DNA from: Streptomyces shenzhenensis
Lineage (GTDB): Bacteria; Actinomycetota; Actinomycetes; Streptomycetales; Streptomycetaceae
Reading direction: 5' to 3'
DNA length: 64,000 nt
Assembly: GCF_003688995.1 (NCBI RefSeq)
Contig: NZ_PENI01000041.1
Span: 1 to 64,000 of the forward strand
Shown here piece by piece: positions 52,447 to 61,333 of the stretch. Both the position numbers and the translations under genes were made by a program. Position 1 is the first letter of the stretch; the number at the start of each line of letters is the position of its first letter. Below the pieces are notes generated by a model. It was given only the letters and a program-made list of their open reading frames with translations, searched no databases and had not been told where the DNA came from.

Positions 52447-52878
52447 TCAGCCGGAGATCTCCTTGCGGTCGGATCCCGAGTCGATGGAGATCTTGCGGGG
52501 CTTGGCCCGCTCGGCGATCGGGATGCGCAGGGTGAGCACCCCAGCGTCGTAGTCGGCCTTGATCTGCTCAGTGTCCAGCGTGTCCGCGAGCACGATCTGG
52601 CGGGAGAAGACGCCCAGCGGCCGCTCGGAGAGTTCCATCTGCACGTCGTCGCTCTTGGCCATGGGCCGGCGTTCGGCCTTGACGGTCAGCATGTTGCGTT
52701 CGACGTCGATGTCGATCGCGTCCGCGCTGACACCGGGGAGGTCGAAGGCCACTACGTACTCGTGCCCCTCGCGGTAGGCGTCCATCGCCATCGCGGACGG
52801 CCGCGACCAGGTGCCCGGGCCCATCAGCTGCTGAGCCAGCCGGTCGAGCTCACGGAAGGGGTCGGTGCGCATCAACAT
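52447..52878 (-). CDS. Hsp20/alpha-crystallin small heat-shock protein
   Basis: ATG 52878 (MLMRTDPFRELDRLAQQLMG) follows GGAGGTG by 6 bp; the frame extends upstream without need. The 143-aa protein has the alpha-crystallin domain: VVAFDLPGVSADAIDIDVER, NMLTVKAERRPM, ERPLGVFSRQIVLADTLDTE and the GVLTLRIPIAE motif. It acts as an ATP-independent holdase chaperone. A perfect palindrome lies 65 bp upstream, between it and the divergent regulator gene, and is the likely repressor site. Confidence 0.95.
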   Translation of the reverse strand: MLMRTDPFRELDRLAQQLMGPGTWSRPSAMAMDAYREGHEYVVAFDLPGVSADAIDIDVERNMLTVKAERRPMAKSDDVQMELSERPLGVFSRQIVLADTLDTEQIKADYDAGVLTLRIPIAERAKPRKISIDSGSDRKEISG

Positions 52879-52942
52879 CGAAAACACCTCCAGCAGGTTC
52901 GGGCAGTTGCTGCCAATGCGCTGCACTGACACCGTTGTAACA

Positions 52943-52961
52943 TGTCATCCAATGGATGACA
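52943..52961. promoter_or_regulatory. Palindromic operator TGTCATCCA-A-TGGATGACA
   Basis: Perfect 9-1-9 palindrome in the divergent promoter of the Hsp20 and regulator genes. A further half-site (GGATGACAG) lies at 52981-52989. Confidence 0.7.
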
Positions 52962-53005
52962 AACAAGAGCGTCGTCTGAAGGATGACAGTCTGAGGGAGG
53001 TGCCC

Positions 53006-53665
53006 GTGACAGCAGCCGACCAGCCGGCCTCTTCCAGCACCGGCGCGCAGAGCCCGGCATCGTTTCTCGCCGCCACGGCGGCCCTGCACGCCATAGATGA
53101 CGCCCTGCGCGCCGCTCGGCACGAGGCCCCCGGCTCCCCCGATGCCCCCGGCGTCGGCTCTGAGCAGGCCCTGGCCTCCCTGCTGCTGCTGCGACAGGTG
53201 CGCGAGCAGCTCGCCGGCTGGGAAACCGGCCTGATCGAAACCGCCCGCCACGCAGGCGCCAGCTGGGCCGACCTCGCCCAACCCCTCGGCGTCGCCAGCC
53301 GCCAGGCCGCCGAACGCCGCTACCTGCGCGGCCGGCCCGGACCCGCCGGAACCACCGGCGAACAACGCGTCCAGGCCACCCGCGAACACCGCGCCGCCGA
53401 ACGCAGCGCCGCCACCTGGGCCCGCCGCAACGCCGCCGACCTGCGCCGCATCGCCGGCCAGATCACCGCCCTCACCGACCTTCCAGCCGCCGCGCGTTCC
53501 CCGCTCAGGCAGCTGAACGCGGCCCTCGCCGACGACGACCCCGCCGCCCTCATCCGCCCCCTGGGCGCCACCCGCCCCCACCTGACCCCCACCCACCCCG
53601 GCCTCGCCGCCCGGCTCGACGCCCTCACGGACTCCGCCGGAGCCACAGATGCCGCCCCCGACTGA
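53006..53665 (+). CDS. HSP18-type transcriptional regulator
   Basis: GTG 53006 follows GGGAGGTG at the right distance; ATG 52952 lies inside the palindrome and lacks such a site. The 219-aa protein is helical and holds a helix-turn-helix-like segment GASWADLAQPLGVASRQAAE with RRYLRGRPG. A second helical part follows (RRNAADLRRIAGQITALTDL). It matches proteins annotated as HSP18 transcriptional regulators that stand divergent to small heat-shock genes in streptomycetes. It probably binds the palindrome next to it and controls both genes. Confidence 0.75.
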   Translation: MTAADQPASSSTGAQSPASFLAATAALHAIDDALRAARHEAPGSPDAPGVGSEQALASLLLLRQVREQLAGWETGLIETARHAGASWADLAQPLGVASRQAAERRYLRGRPGPAGTTGEQRVQATREHRAAERSAATWARRNAADLRRIAGQITALTDLPAAARSPLRQLNAALADDDPAALIRPLGATRPHLTPTHPGLAARLDALTDSAGATDAAPD

Positions 53666-53701
53666 CCGATATACAGCTCCAAGCGCGACGTCGGAACGCA
53701 C

Positions 53702-53737
53702 GCGGCAGGCTCCGGCCGGTCGGCCGGAGCCTGCCGC
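53702..53737. terminator. Bidirectional hairpin terminator
   Basis: GCGGCAGGCTCCGGCCG pairs perfectly with CGGCCGGAGCCTGCCGC around a 2-base centre, followed by TCTTTAAG. It lies between the convergent regulator gene (ends 53665) and ATPase gene (ends 53759). Confidence 0.85.
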
Positions 53738-53758
53738 TCTTTAAGAGATCAACTCCAA

Positions 53759-54193
53759 TCAGCCACGGCTGCCCCTTGGCGGCGCTGTCACCGTGGCAGG
53801 CGGCCATCCCCGCCCGGGGCCAGGAGCGATGGTCACCCCGCTGGCGAGGCGACGGACCATGGGCCACCCGAACCCACCGGCGCCATCGCCCTGGTCGGGG
53901 GCGCGTCCCTGCGGGGGTGACAGGTTGAGGTCGGTGACGGCGACGCGCACCGCGTCGGCGGTGGCGCCGAGTCGGAGGATGTAGCGGCCGCCGCCGTGAC
54001 GCAGGGCGTTGGTGGTGAGTTCAAAGACCACGAGAACGAAAGTTTCCGCCGTCTCGGAGGCCGGGGGCGGATCCAGGTCTTCGACGAAGGCGCGGGCGAC
54101 GTCACGGGCACGAGCGACACCGGCGGGGCTGTCGCCCTCAACCACGGCAGGAGCCTTGAGGGCCTGCGTGCGTGTCGTCTCCATGTCGGTCAT
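53759..54193 (-). CDS. RsbW-like serine/threonine ATP-binding regulator
   Basis: The 144-aa protein starts at ATG 54193 (MTDMETTRTQALKAPAVVEG). It has the HATPase_c_2 layout: an N-terminal helix (ARARDVARAFVEDL), the N box FELTTNALRHGGG, the D motif VAVTDLNLSPP and the G region GGFGWPMVRRLA. This is the small anti-sigma or SpoIIAB/RsbW-like kinase class that streptomycetes carry in many copies. No sigma or anti-anti-sigma gene is adjacent. The end is Pro/Arg-rich. Confidence 0.85.
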   Translation of the reverse strand: MTDMETTRTQALKAPAVVEGDSPAGVARARDVARAFVEDLDPPPASETAETFVLVVFELTTNALRHGGGRYILRLGATADAVRVAVTDLNLSPPQGRAPDQGDGAGGFGWPMVRRLASGVTIAPGPGRGWPPATVTAPPRGSRG

Positions 54194-54690
54194 GCGCGTA
54201 TCACCCCACCCTGGATCGGTTGCGCCTCCCGGCTCAGCATGTGCCCGCCGGGCCAGGAAGCAACCCGGGACAGCAGTCTTTCGGGTTCATCTGAGACAAG
54301 AGTCTGCGCATCACTCCTGGAGAAAACCTGTCATGGCGGTAGTAGACATGGGCTCGTCGCGGAGTTACTGTTGTGGTCGCACTCAGGAAGTCAAAGAGGG
54401 CACGGCAGACACGAACTGCCGTGCAAGCAGGTCAAGCAGGACGCGACCCCGCAGGGGGCCGCGAGCAGTACCCGCGATATCCAGCAGTACAAACCGTGTA
54501 ACCGAAGGTAAGGAGCGAGACGCCATCAGGATCGCCCGGGCGAGGAAGCAGTCCGCCCGGCTACGCAGACCCCGGATTGGAAGGTGGTCCCCGGTTACGT
54601 ATTCACGATCCCCGCAGCCCCGTCCTCCCAGGCGGAACCTGCGGACACAGAAGACCGGCACGATGCGCCGGTAGATGGTGTTGCAAGCTC
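54194..54690. other. About 500 bp without a supported gene
   Basis: Frames on the plus strand are Arg/Pro-rich with no family match. It presumably holds the promoters of the divergent ATPase gene and of the MerR gene. Confidence 0.4.
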
Positions 54691-54723
54691 GGGGCCCGGG
54701 TGCCGGTACGGCACCCGGGCCCC
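54691..54723 (+). terminator. GC-rich hairpin upstream of the MerR gene
   Basis: GGGGCCCGGGTGCCG and CGGCACCCGGGCCCC are perfect arms with a 3-base loop. It ends 27 bp before the MerR start, so it could be a terminator of a transcript from the left or an attenuator in the MerR leader. Confidence 0.6.
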
Positions 54724-54750
54724 CCGATGCGTCCCCGGAAGAAGAGGTCT

Positions 54751-55095
54751 ATGCCCCCTGCCGCATCTCGTCCCGCCGACAACCTCGACGATGACGACTA
54801 CCCCGCCTACACCATGGGCCGGGCCGCCGACATGCTCGGCACCACCCCCGCCTTCCTGCGCGCCCTCGGCGAACATCGTCTGATCACACCTCTGCGCTCC
54901 GAGGGCGGCCACCGCCGCTACTCCCGATATCAGCTGCGCATCGCCGCCCGCGCCCGCGAACTCGTCGACCAGGGCACCCCGATCGAAGCTGCCTGCCGCA
55001 TCATCGTCCTCGAAGACCAACTCGAAGAAGCCCAGCGCATCAACGAGCAACTGCGCACACAAGGCCCCGGTCCGCAGTCGAAGACCTCAGCCTGA
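54751..55095 (+). CDS. MerR-family transcriptional regulator
   Basis: ATG 54751 (MPPAASRPADN) lies 4-5 bp after AGAGG. The 114-aa protein has a disordered acidic start, then the MerR helix-turn-helix YTMGRAADMLGTTPAFLRAL with the wing EGGHRRYSRYQLRIAARARE. A helix (AACRIIVLEDQLEEAQRINE) probably serves for dimerisation. It lacks an effector domain and metal-binding Cys. Such short MerR proteins are common stress regulators in streptomycetes. Confidence 0.88.
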   Translation: MPPAASRPADNLDDDDYPAYTMGRAADMLGTTPAFLRALGEHRLITPLRSEGGHRRYSRYQLRIAARARELVDQGTPIEAACRIIVLEDQLEEAQRINEQLRTQGPGPQSKTSA

Positions 55096-55803
55096 CCGGA
55101 CGCCGGGCCGAGCTGGACACTGACAGGCACTGCGGTGGGAAGGGCTTCGATCATCATGGACCACCAGAGCCGACGCTGGACCTTCCTGACCAACCACGCA
55201 CGGGTGCGGATGGCGATCGCCCGGCATCCCACTGCCGGGCCCGCGCCCTTCCAGAGCACCTCCTCCGACGGGGGGAGGTTGCGTTCGGCGCCCCGGTACA
55301 TGGGAGCGGGCCGGGAGGGGCCCCGGACCTCCCAGGGCTTCTCGCCGGAAAGCTGGACGGCGATCACGTCGTGGTCGCCCCAGTGCAGGGTGAAGCCGTC
55401 CGTGTCGCCGACTGCCAGGTAGGCGTTGGCGGAGGTGAACTCGCCGGACCACCAGCCCAGGGCGCGGCAGGTGACTTCCAGTGTCGGGTCGAAGGAGTCG
55501 ACGTGGTCCAGGACCACGGTTCCGCCGCCGTCGAGGATCCGGCCGAGGGCTGCCCGTCGGCCTGGCTGACAGCCTGCCTGCGCCGGTTGACGCTGGTGGA
55601 CAGGAAGAGTGAGGGAGGTACCTCGTCCCCCTCGGCGTAGCAGCGCAGCTGGGGGTTGGCGAGGTGGCGGTGCCGAATGATCTCCGGCAGACGGTCCGGC
55701 CCCATCAGCCGGGTGATCAGGTCTGGGTCGGCGAGCTGCCCGCGAGCGAGCGCGGTACCCGCGGGCCCCGGCCCGCCCCGGATCGGACCCACAGAATCTA
55801 CTG
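55096..55803 (-). pseudogene. Frameshifted JmjC/cupin-like oxygenase gene
   Basis: The minus strand reads LADPDLITRLMGPDRLPEII, RHLANPQLRCYAEGDEVPPS, LFLSTSVNRRRQ, then a frame change. It continues RILDGGGTVVLDHVDSFDPT, LGWWSGEFTSANAYLAVGDT, GFTLHWGDHDVIAVQLSGEK and PWEVRGPSRPAPMYRGAERN. HWGDHD matches the HxD iron site of JmjC-type cupins. After EEVLWKGA the frame is lost again before the distal His. It is divergent from the acetyltransferase gene. Confidence 0.65.
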
Positions 55804-55817
55804 CATATGATGCGCAG

Positions 55818-56357
55818 GTGCTTGAGTACCGTATTAAGACAGCCATGCTCGCAGACCTGGGCGAAGCCCGGGCAGTGATGCTCGACACCGTCTACCGCGA
55901 CTTCGGCACCGGGTACGTGCCGCGCTGGCACGCCGACATCGTCGATCCCGAGTCCTTCTATGTCGTCCCGCCCCGGCACACCCTGCTGGTCGCGGTGGAC
56001 GAGCGCGACGGGGCCGTGGCCGCGACGGCCGCGCTCGACGCGCGCGGGCCGGCGCATCCACCGAACCCGCGGTGGCTGGCCGAGCGGTATCCGTCGGGCG
56101 AGACCGCCCAGCTGCGGCGGGTGTACGTCCGGCCGGAGCACCGCCGACGCGGGCTGGCCCGGCGACTGGTGGACAGCCTGCTGGACTTTGCCCGGGCGGA
56201 CGGTGGTTACCGAGCCGTGTATCTGCACACGTATCCGCACTCGCCCGGCGCGATGGGGCTGTGGCAGACGCTCGGCAAAGTCGTCTGCGACGAGCGGGAG
56301 GAGGTGCCCGACGGCGGCAGCGGCGTCGTGCACTTCGAGATCCCCCTCTCTAAATGA
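55818..56357 (+). CDS. GNAT-family N-acetyltransferase
   Basis: GTG 55818 starts VLEYRIKTAMLADLGEARAV. The 179-aa protein has the GNAT order: a first strand-helix pair, VDERDGAVAATAALDARGPA (beta-4) and the acetyl-CoA motif A in AQLRRVYVRPEHRRRGLARR (Q/R-x-x-G-x-A). It ends with beta-6/7 YRAVYLHTYPHSPGAMGLWQ. Substrate unknown. It precedes the binding-protein gene by 65 bp on the same strand, so it may be part of that metal or peptide transport unit. Confidence 0.88.
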   Translation: MLEYRIKTAMLADLGEARAVMLDTVYRDFGTGYVPRWHADIVDPESFYVVPPRHTLLVAVDERDGAVAATAALDARGPAHPPNPRWLAERYPSGETAQLRRVYVRPEHRRRGLARRLVDSLLDFARADGGYRAVYLHTYPHSPGAMGLWQTLGKVVCDEREEVPDGGSGVVHFEIPLSK

Positions 56358-56369
56358 AAACTGCATTCA
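56355..56369. promoter_or_regulatory. Zur-box-like 15-mer upstream of the binding-protein gene
   Basis: TGAAAACTGCATTCA has the outer TGAA/TTCA of the Fur-family 7-1-7 palindromes and ten of fifteen matches to the Streptomyces Zur box. It lies 54-68 bp before the binding-protein start and overlaps the end of the acetyltransferase gene. Confidence 0.4.
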
Positions 56370-56422
56370 CGTGATGCCGGTCGACGCCGATCGCAAAGCC
56401 CCCGAAAGACAAGACGAGGACC

Positions 56423-57925
56423 ATGAGATCTCCCCGCCCACACCTGATAGCCGGTCTCCTGCTCACGCCCCTGCTCGCCGGCTGTTTCTCCTCCTCCGGC
56501 CACGACTCGTCCTCGGGCTCAGGCTCCGGTGACGGCGGACGTCTGAGCGTCGCGCTCGCCTTCGCCCCCGCGGAGAACTACTCCCCCTACGGCCAGGACG
56601 GCATCGATCTGTCCCGGCTCGGGGTCGTCGAGGGACTGACCCGGCTCGACGCCAACGGCACCGCCGTGCCCGCGCTGGCGGAATCATGGAGCAGCGAACA
56701 AGACGGCAGGAGCTGGGTGTTCACCCTGCGGGACGCGAAGTTCCAGGACGGCACCGACGTCACCGCGAAGGCCGTCGCCTCCGCACTCACCCACGCCGCC
56801 GCGGCCGACCCCGCGCCCGCCGCCATCTCCGGAGTGAAACTGACGGCACAGGCCGTCGGCGACGACCAGGTCAAGGTCTCCGCCGCCGAGACCGACCCGG
56901 TGCTGCCGCTGCGGCTGGCCAACCCGAACCTCGCGGTGTTCTCGCCTAAGGCGTACGGCAAGGACGGCAAGGTGAACCCGGTCGGCACCGCCACCGGTCC
57001 CTTCGCGCTCACCAAGATCACTGGTGATACGGCGGCCACGCTGGACCGCTTCGACGACTACTGGGGCGGCCGTGCCCAGGCGTCCGGCATCGACGCCAAG
57101 TTCATCTCCGACGGCACCGCCCGCGCCAACGCCCTGCGCACCGGCGACGTGGACATCGCCGAGGCCATCCCGGTCGCCCAGGTCGCCTCCCTCAAGAAGG
57201 CCACCGTCCACCAGATCAACACCGCCCGCAACACAAGCCTGTTCCTCAACACCCAGGCCGGTATCTTCAAGGACGCCGGGCTGCGCGCCGCCGCACGTGA
57301 GGCGATCGACACCGCCGCCGTCGCCAAGGGCGTGTTCGAGGGATACGCCGAGCCCGCCAAGGGCCTCTACGGTCCCGCCCTGAGCTGGGCCGCCGGCAAA
57401 CGGACCGCGCCCACCGGCCGGGCGAAGGCCACCAGCCCCAAGGGCAAGAGCATCACCATCGCTACCTACAGCGACCGGCCCGAGCTGCCCGAGAGCGCCC
57501 AGGTACTCCAGCAGCAGCTGGAGAAGGCCGGGTTCACGGTGAAACTGGAGGTGCGCACCTACGCCCGGCTCGAAAGCGATCTGCTGACCGAGAAGTTCGA
57601 CGCGGCCGTGGTCGCCCGAAATGTCATGCTCGACACCGGGGATCCGGTGACCGTCCTCGCCAGCGACTTCGCCTGCGCCGGCTCCTACAACCTGGCGTTC
57701 CTGTGCGACAAGAACGTGGACAAGCTGGTCGCCGCCGCCGGGGCCGAGTCCGACCCGAGCAAGCGGCAGGACGCGGCGATGAAGGCGGAGGCCGCGATCC
57801 TCGGCACCGACGCGGTGATCCCGCTCGTGCATCTGAAGGTGGTCACGGGTATCGGTACGTCCGTCAAGGGTGCCGTTCTCGACCCGTACGAGCGGGAGTT
57901 CGTCGGCACCGGGACCCGGCGCTGA
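56423..57925 (+). CDS. ABC transporter family-5 substrate-binding lipoprotein
   Basis: ATG 56423 starts MRSPRPHLIAGLLLTPLLAG-C, a lipoprotein signal with the lipobox Cys at 21, followed by a Ser/Gly linker. The 500-aa mature part has the SBP_bac_5 signatures: SRLGVVEGLTRLDANGTAVP, ALAESWSSEQDGRSWVFTLR, DAKFQDGTDVTAKAVASALT and YWGGRAQASGIDAKFISDGT. Members bind peptides, nickel or opine-type metallophores. The following permease gene overlaps the stop, and the MFS gene behind it suggests an importer-exporter pair as in staphylopine-type systems. A Zur-like box upstream and nickel genes nearby point to metal uptake. Confidence 0.9.
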   Translation: MRSPRPHLIAGLLLTPLLAGCFSSSGHDSSSGSGSGDGGRLSVALAFAPAENYSPYGQDGIDLSRLGVVEGLTRLDANGTAVPALAESWSSEQDGRSWVFTLRDAKFQDGTDVTAKAVASALTHAAAADPAPAAISGVKLTAQAVGDDQVKVSAAETDPVLPLRLANPNLAVFSPKAYGKDGKVNPVGTATGPFALTKITGDTAATLDRFDDYWGGRAQASGIDAKFISDGTARANALRTGDVDIAEAIPVAQVASLKKATVHQINTARNTSLFLNTQAGIFKDAGLRAAAREAIDTAAVAKGVFEGYAEPAKGLYGPALSWAAGKRTAPTGRAKATSPKGKSITIATYSDRPELPESAQVLQQQLEKAGFTVKLEVRTYARLESDLLTEKFDAAVVARNVMLDTGDPVTVLASDFACAGSYNLAFLCDKNVDKLVAAAGAESDPSKRQDAAMKAEAAILGTDAVIPLVHLKVVTGIGTSVKGAVLDPYEREFVGTGTRR

Positions 57926-59796
57926 CCGCCCTGGCCGGGCTCGCCGCCGCCCTGCGCCGAGCTGCGCGGGGCGGCGGCCTCACGCTGATATGGCGGGCGG
58001 TGCTCACGGCCGCTCTCGTCTGCGCGATCGGCCTGCTGCCGTGGCTTTCGCGTACCGACCCCGCGCTGACCGTGCTCAAGGCCCGCTCCGCCGAACGCAC
58101 CCCGGATCCCGCGACCCTGCGCGCCATCCGTGTCGAACTCGGCCTGGACGAGGACCCGTTCCGCCTGCTCGGGAAGTGGCTCGGCGGGCTGCTGCGCGGG
58201 GACGCGGGCCGGTCCTGGGTGTCGGACACCGAAGTGCTGCCCGCCGTCGCGCAGGCTCTCGGAGCGTCCCTGCTGCTGATGGCCGGCGCCGTCGTGGTCG
58301 CCGTGCTCACCGCGGGGGCCACGTGTGCCCGCACCCTGTGGCTGGGCTCGCGGCGCCGGCTCGGCGGGCGCGGACCCGGCGGCACCGGTTCGGCGGTGCT
58401 GGCCGCGCTGCCCGAGTTCCTCGTCGCCTCCGTGCTGGCGTCCGTCGTCGGCGTACAGCTGGGCTGGCTGCCGGCGCTCGGCTGGTACGGCCCGAGGTGG
58501 ATGATCCTGCCCGCTCTCGCCCTCGGTCTGCCCACAGGGGCGATCCTCGGGCGGATGCTGGACGACCTGCTGCCGTCCGCGTTCACCGAGCCGTGGGCAC
58601 TGGCCGCCGCCGCACGCGGGGTTCCGCCCGCGTCCGTGGCACGGCAGGCGCTGCGCCGCTGTGCGCCCGGACTGCTGCCCAACCTGGCGCTGTTCGTGGT
58701 CGGCCTGACCGGCGGATCCGTCGCCGTCGAGACGCTCTTCGACATCCCCGGTCTCGGGCGGCTCACCCTGCGCGCCGCCCTCGCCCAGGACCTGCCCGTC
58801 CTGCAGACCGGCACACTCGCCCTCGTCGCACTCGCGGCACTGGCCGCCCTGCTGGCCCGGTTCGGCGTGCGCCGGCTGACCGGGCCCGCGCTGCGCGACG
58901 GCGCCCTGCACTCCCTGCACCGGCCGACCCCACCCGCACCCCGCGTCGTACCCCTCGTGTACGGGCTGCTGCTCGCCACCGTCATCGCTCTCGGCCTGCC
59001 GCGCGGCCCGCTCGCGCTGAACACCACCGACCGCCTCCAGGCCCCCTCCTGGACACACCCGTTCGGCACCGACGCCCTCGGCCGGGACGTGCTGGCGCGG
59101 ATCGCGCACGGCGCGCTCAGCACCCTCGGTACCGCCCTCGCGGTGAGCGCCGCCGCCCTGCTGACCGGTGTGCTGCTGGGCCTGCTGCCCCGGCTGTCCG
59201 GACCGCTGGTCGACACCGTCAACGCCGTACCGTCCGTGCTGGCCGCGCTCCTGGTCACCGGTATCGCGGGCAGTGGGCCGTGGACTCCGGCGCTCGCCGT
59301 GGCCGTCGTCGCCTGGTCACCGCTGGCCACCCACACGTCCGCCCTGCTCCGGCAGGAGCGCGCCACCCTGCACCTGACCGCGACCCGCGCGCTCGGCGCC
59401 GGCCCCTGGTATCTGCTCCGGCACGAACTGCTCCCCGCCGTGCTGCCGCCCGTCGTCCGTCACGCCCTGCTGCGGCTGCCCGGGATCGCCCTGGGCCTGG
59501 CCGCCCTCGGCTTCCTCGGCCTGGGCGCACAGCCGCCGTCCCCCGAGTGGGGCCTGCTGCTCGCCGAGAACCAGCCCTACGTCGAACGCGCCCCCTGGGC
59601 CGTCCTGGCCCCCGCCGCTGCCCTCACCCTGCTCGGCGCGCTGGCCGTCACCGCGGCGGGCGGAGCCCGGCTGCCGCGGCGAAGGCCGAAACAGCCGACG
59701 GTGACCGTACGGCCCGCCGATTCCGGGCCGGCCGCGCCATCGGCCGAGACCGCCCGGCACGCCGTCCTGGCCCCCGCCCCCACCGACTCTCGCTGA
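57922..59796 (+). CDS. Fused double ABC permease (NikB-NikC-like)
   Basis: The frame overlaps the binding-protein stop. No ATG or GTG lies near, and CTG 57922 (CTGA overlap) or GTG around 58000 must serve as start; the first membrane helix (TLIWRAVLTAALVCAIGLLP) favours CTG. From there it is 624 aa. The N-terminal half is a DppB/NikB-like permease with the EAA loop WALAAAARGVPPASVARQAL. The C-terminal half (after about 330) is DppC/NikC-like with FGTDALGRDVLARIAHGALS and the loop TRALGAGPWYLLRHELLPAV. Two subunits that are normally separate are joined in one chain. No ATPase gene follows. Confidence 0.85.
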   Translation: MTALAGLAAALRRAARGGGLTLIWRAVLTAALVCAIGLLPWLSRTDPALTVLKARSAERTPDPATLRAIRVELGLDEDPFRLLGKWLGGLLRGDAGRSWVSDTEVLPAVAQALGASLLLMAGAVVVAVLTAGATCARTLWLGSRRRLGGRGPGGTGSAVLAALPEFLVASVLASVVGVQLGWLPALGWYGPRWMILPALALGLPTGAILGRMLDDLLPSAFTEPWALAAAARGVPPASVARQALRRCAPGLLPNLALFVVGLTGGSVAVETLFDIPGLGRLTLRAALAQDLPVLQTGTLALVALAALAALLARFGVRRLTGPALRDGALHSLHRPTPPAPRVVPLVYGLLLATVIALGLPRGPLALNTTDRLQAPSWTHPFGTDALGRDVLARIAHGALSTLGTALAVSAAALLTGVLLGLLPRLSGPLVDTVNAVPSVLAALLVTGIAGSGPWTPALAVAVVAWSPLATHTSALLRQERATLHLTATRALGAGPWYLLRHELLPAVLPPVVRHALLRLPGIALGLAALGFLGLGAQPPSPEWGLLLAENQPYVERAPWAVLAPAAALTLLGALAVTAAGGARLPRRRPKQPTVTVRPADSGPAAPSAETARHAVLAPAPTDSR

Positions 59797-59812
59797 CGGA
59801 TTCGATCCTCTG

Positions 59813-61099
59813 ATGAGCGACATGTTCTCCCGGCTCTTGTCGAAACGCCGCGCCACCGGCCCGCGGTCCCCGCGCGAACGCACCTGGCGGCAGCTCTCCC
59901 CGCTGCTGCGCCTGCTGATCCTGACCCAACTCGCCTTCAACATCGGCTTCTTCGCTGTGCTCCCGTTCCTCGCCGAGCACCTCGGCACGGCGATCGGCAT
60001 GGCGGGCTGGCTGGTCGGCTTCGTCCTGGGGCTGCGGACGTTCAGCCAGCAGGGGCTCTTCGTGATCGGAGGCTGGCTCGTCGACCGGTACGGGGTACGG
60101 CCCGTCGTCCTGGTGGGCTGTGTGCTGCGGATCGGCGGCTTCGCCTGGCTGGGGTTCGCCGAGGCGACGTGGGCCGTGATCAGTTCGGTGCTGCTGATCG
60201 GCTTCGCCGCCGCGCTGTTCTCCCCGGCCGTGGAGTCGGAGGTGGCCCGGCAGGCGATGGTGTGGGAGGAGGACGGCCACGGCTCCCGCACCCGGGTGCT
60301 GGCCCTGTTCTCCGCCGCCGGGCAGGCCGGCGCCTTCGTCGGCCCGTTGCTCGGCGGTCTGCTCCTCGCCGTGGACTTCCGCACCGCATGCCTCGCCGGA
60401 GCCGGAGTGTTCGTACTGGTCCTCGCCGGGCACGCATGGCTGATGCCCCGGCACATTCCCGGCCGGGTCCGGGTACGGGACCGGGGCGGGGTGCGTGAAC
60501 TGCTGCGCAACCGCCGCTTCCTCTCCCTGTGCTGTGCCTACGGCAGCTATCTGCTCGCCTACAACCAGCTCTATCTCGCCCTGCCCGACGAGGTGGAACG
60601 CGCGGCGGGCTCCCAGACGCCGCTGTCCTGGCTGTTCGCCCTGTCGTCCCTGCTCGTGGTGTTCGCGCAGCTCCCGGTCACCCGGTGGACGGGCGACCGG
60701 CTCGACCTGCGCCGCTCCATGGCCGCCGGGCTGTGGCTGGTCGCCGCCGGGTTCGCGGTCGTCGCGGTGGCGCGCCCGGCGGACTGGACCGGCCCGGCAG
60801 GTCTCCTTCCTGCCGCCGGGTTCGTCGTACTGCTCACCCTCGGCCAGATGCTGATCGTGCCCGCCGCCCGCGCCTGGGTACCCGACCTCGCTGAGGAGGG
60901 GCGCATCGGTCTCTATACCGGCGCGCTCTCCTCCGTCTCCGGCGTGATCGTGCTCATCGGCAGCTCGGCCACCGGGTCCATGCTCGACGCGGGACTCCCG
61001 GCGGCGGTGCCGTGGGCCCTCCTCGCGGCCGTACCGGTGCTCACGGTGGGCCTGCTGCCGCGCAGGCCGGAGGCGGACACGCAGACGCAGGCCGCGTAG
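59813..61099 (+). CDS. MFS exporter
   Basis: ATG 59813 lies 16 bp after the permease stop. The 428-aa protein has twelve hydrophobic helices and the MFS signature between helices 2 and 3 (GGWLVDRYGVRPVVLVG). It is close in style to MdtH/CntE-type exporters (FFAVLPFLAEHLGTAIGMAG; SGVIVLIGSSATGSMLDAGL). As the third gene of the unit it may export a metallophore whose metal complex is brought back by the ABC permease. The metallophore synthase is not in the window, so the substrate is inferred. Confidence 0.85.
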   Translation: MSDMFSRLLSKRRATGPRSPRERTWRQLSPLLRLLILTQLAFNIGFFAVLPFLAEHLGTAIGMAGWLVGFVLGLRTFSQQGLFVIGGWLVDRYGVRPVVLVGCVLRIGGFAWLGFAEATWAVISSVLLIGFAAALFSPAVESEVARQAMVWEEDGHGSRTRVLALFSAAGQAGAFVGPLLGGLLLAVDFRTACLAGAGVFVLVLAGHAWLMPRHIPGRVRVRDRGGVRELLRNRRFLSLCCAYGSYLLAYNQLYLALPDEVERAAGSQTPLSWLFALSSLLVVFAQLPVTRWTGDRLDLRRSMAAGLWLVAAGFAVVAVARPADWTGPAGLLPAAGFVVLLTLGQMLIVPAARAWVPDLAEEGRIGLYTGALSSVSGVIVLIGSSATGSMLDAGLPAAVPWALLAAVPVLTVGLLPRRPEADTQTQAA

Positions 61100-61220
61100 G
61101 CAACCACGTCAAAGACCACGAACCGTTCACACAGTCACCGGCAGCACCTCTTGTGAAGAGGGCGATCACGCACAGGGGCGCGATCCGCACTGCCACAAGG
61201 AGCGGACACCGCCGACAGCA

Positions 61221-61260
61221 GAAGGGCTCCCGCAAGCATCCGGCTTGTGGGAGCCCTTCG
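61221..61260. terminator. Bidirectional terminator between the MFS and superoxide dismutase genes
   Basis: GAAGGGCTCCCGCAAGC pairs with GCTTGTGGGAGCCCTTC (one G-U) around a short loop. It stands between the convergent genes ending at 61099 (+) and 61334 (-). Confidence 0.85.
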
Positions 61261-61333
61261 TCCTACCGCCTGCAAGTGAAGGTTGAGAAGACGATCACGA
61301 GCAGGACGTCTGTGTGCGGACGGGGTTACGGCG

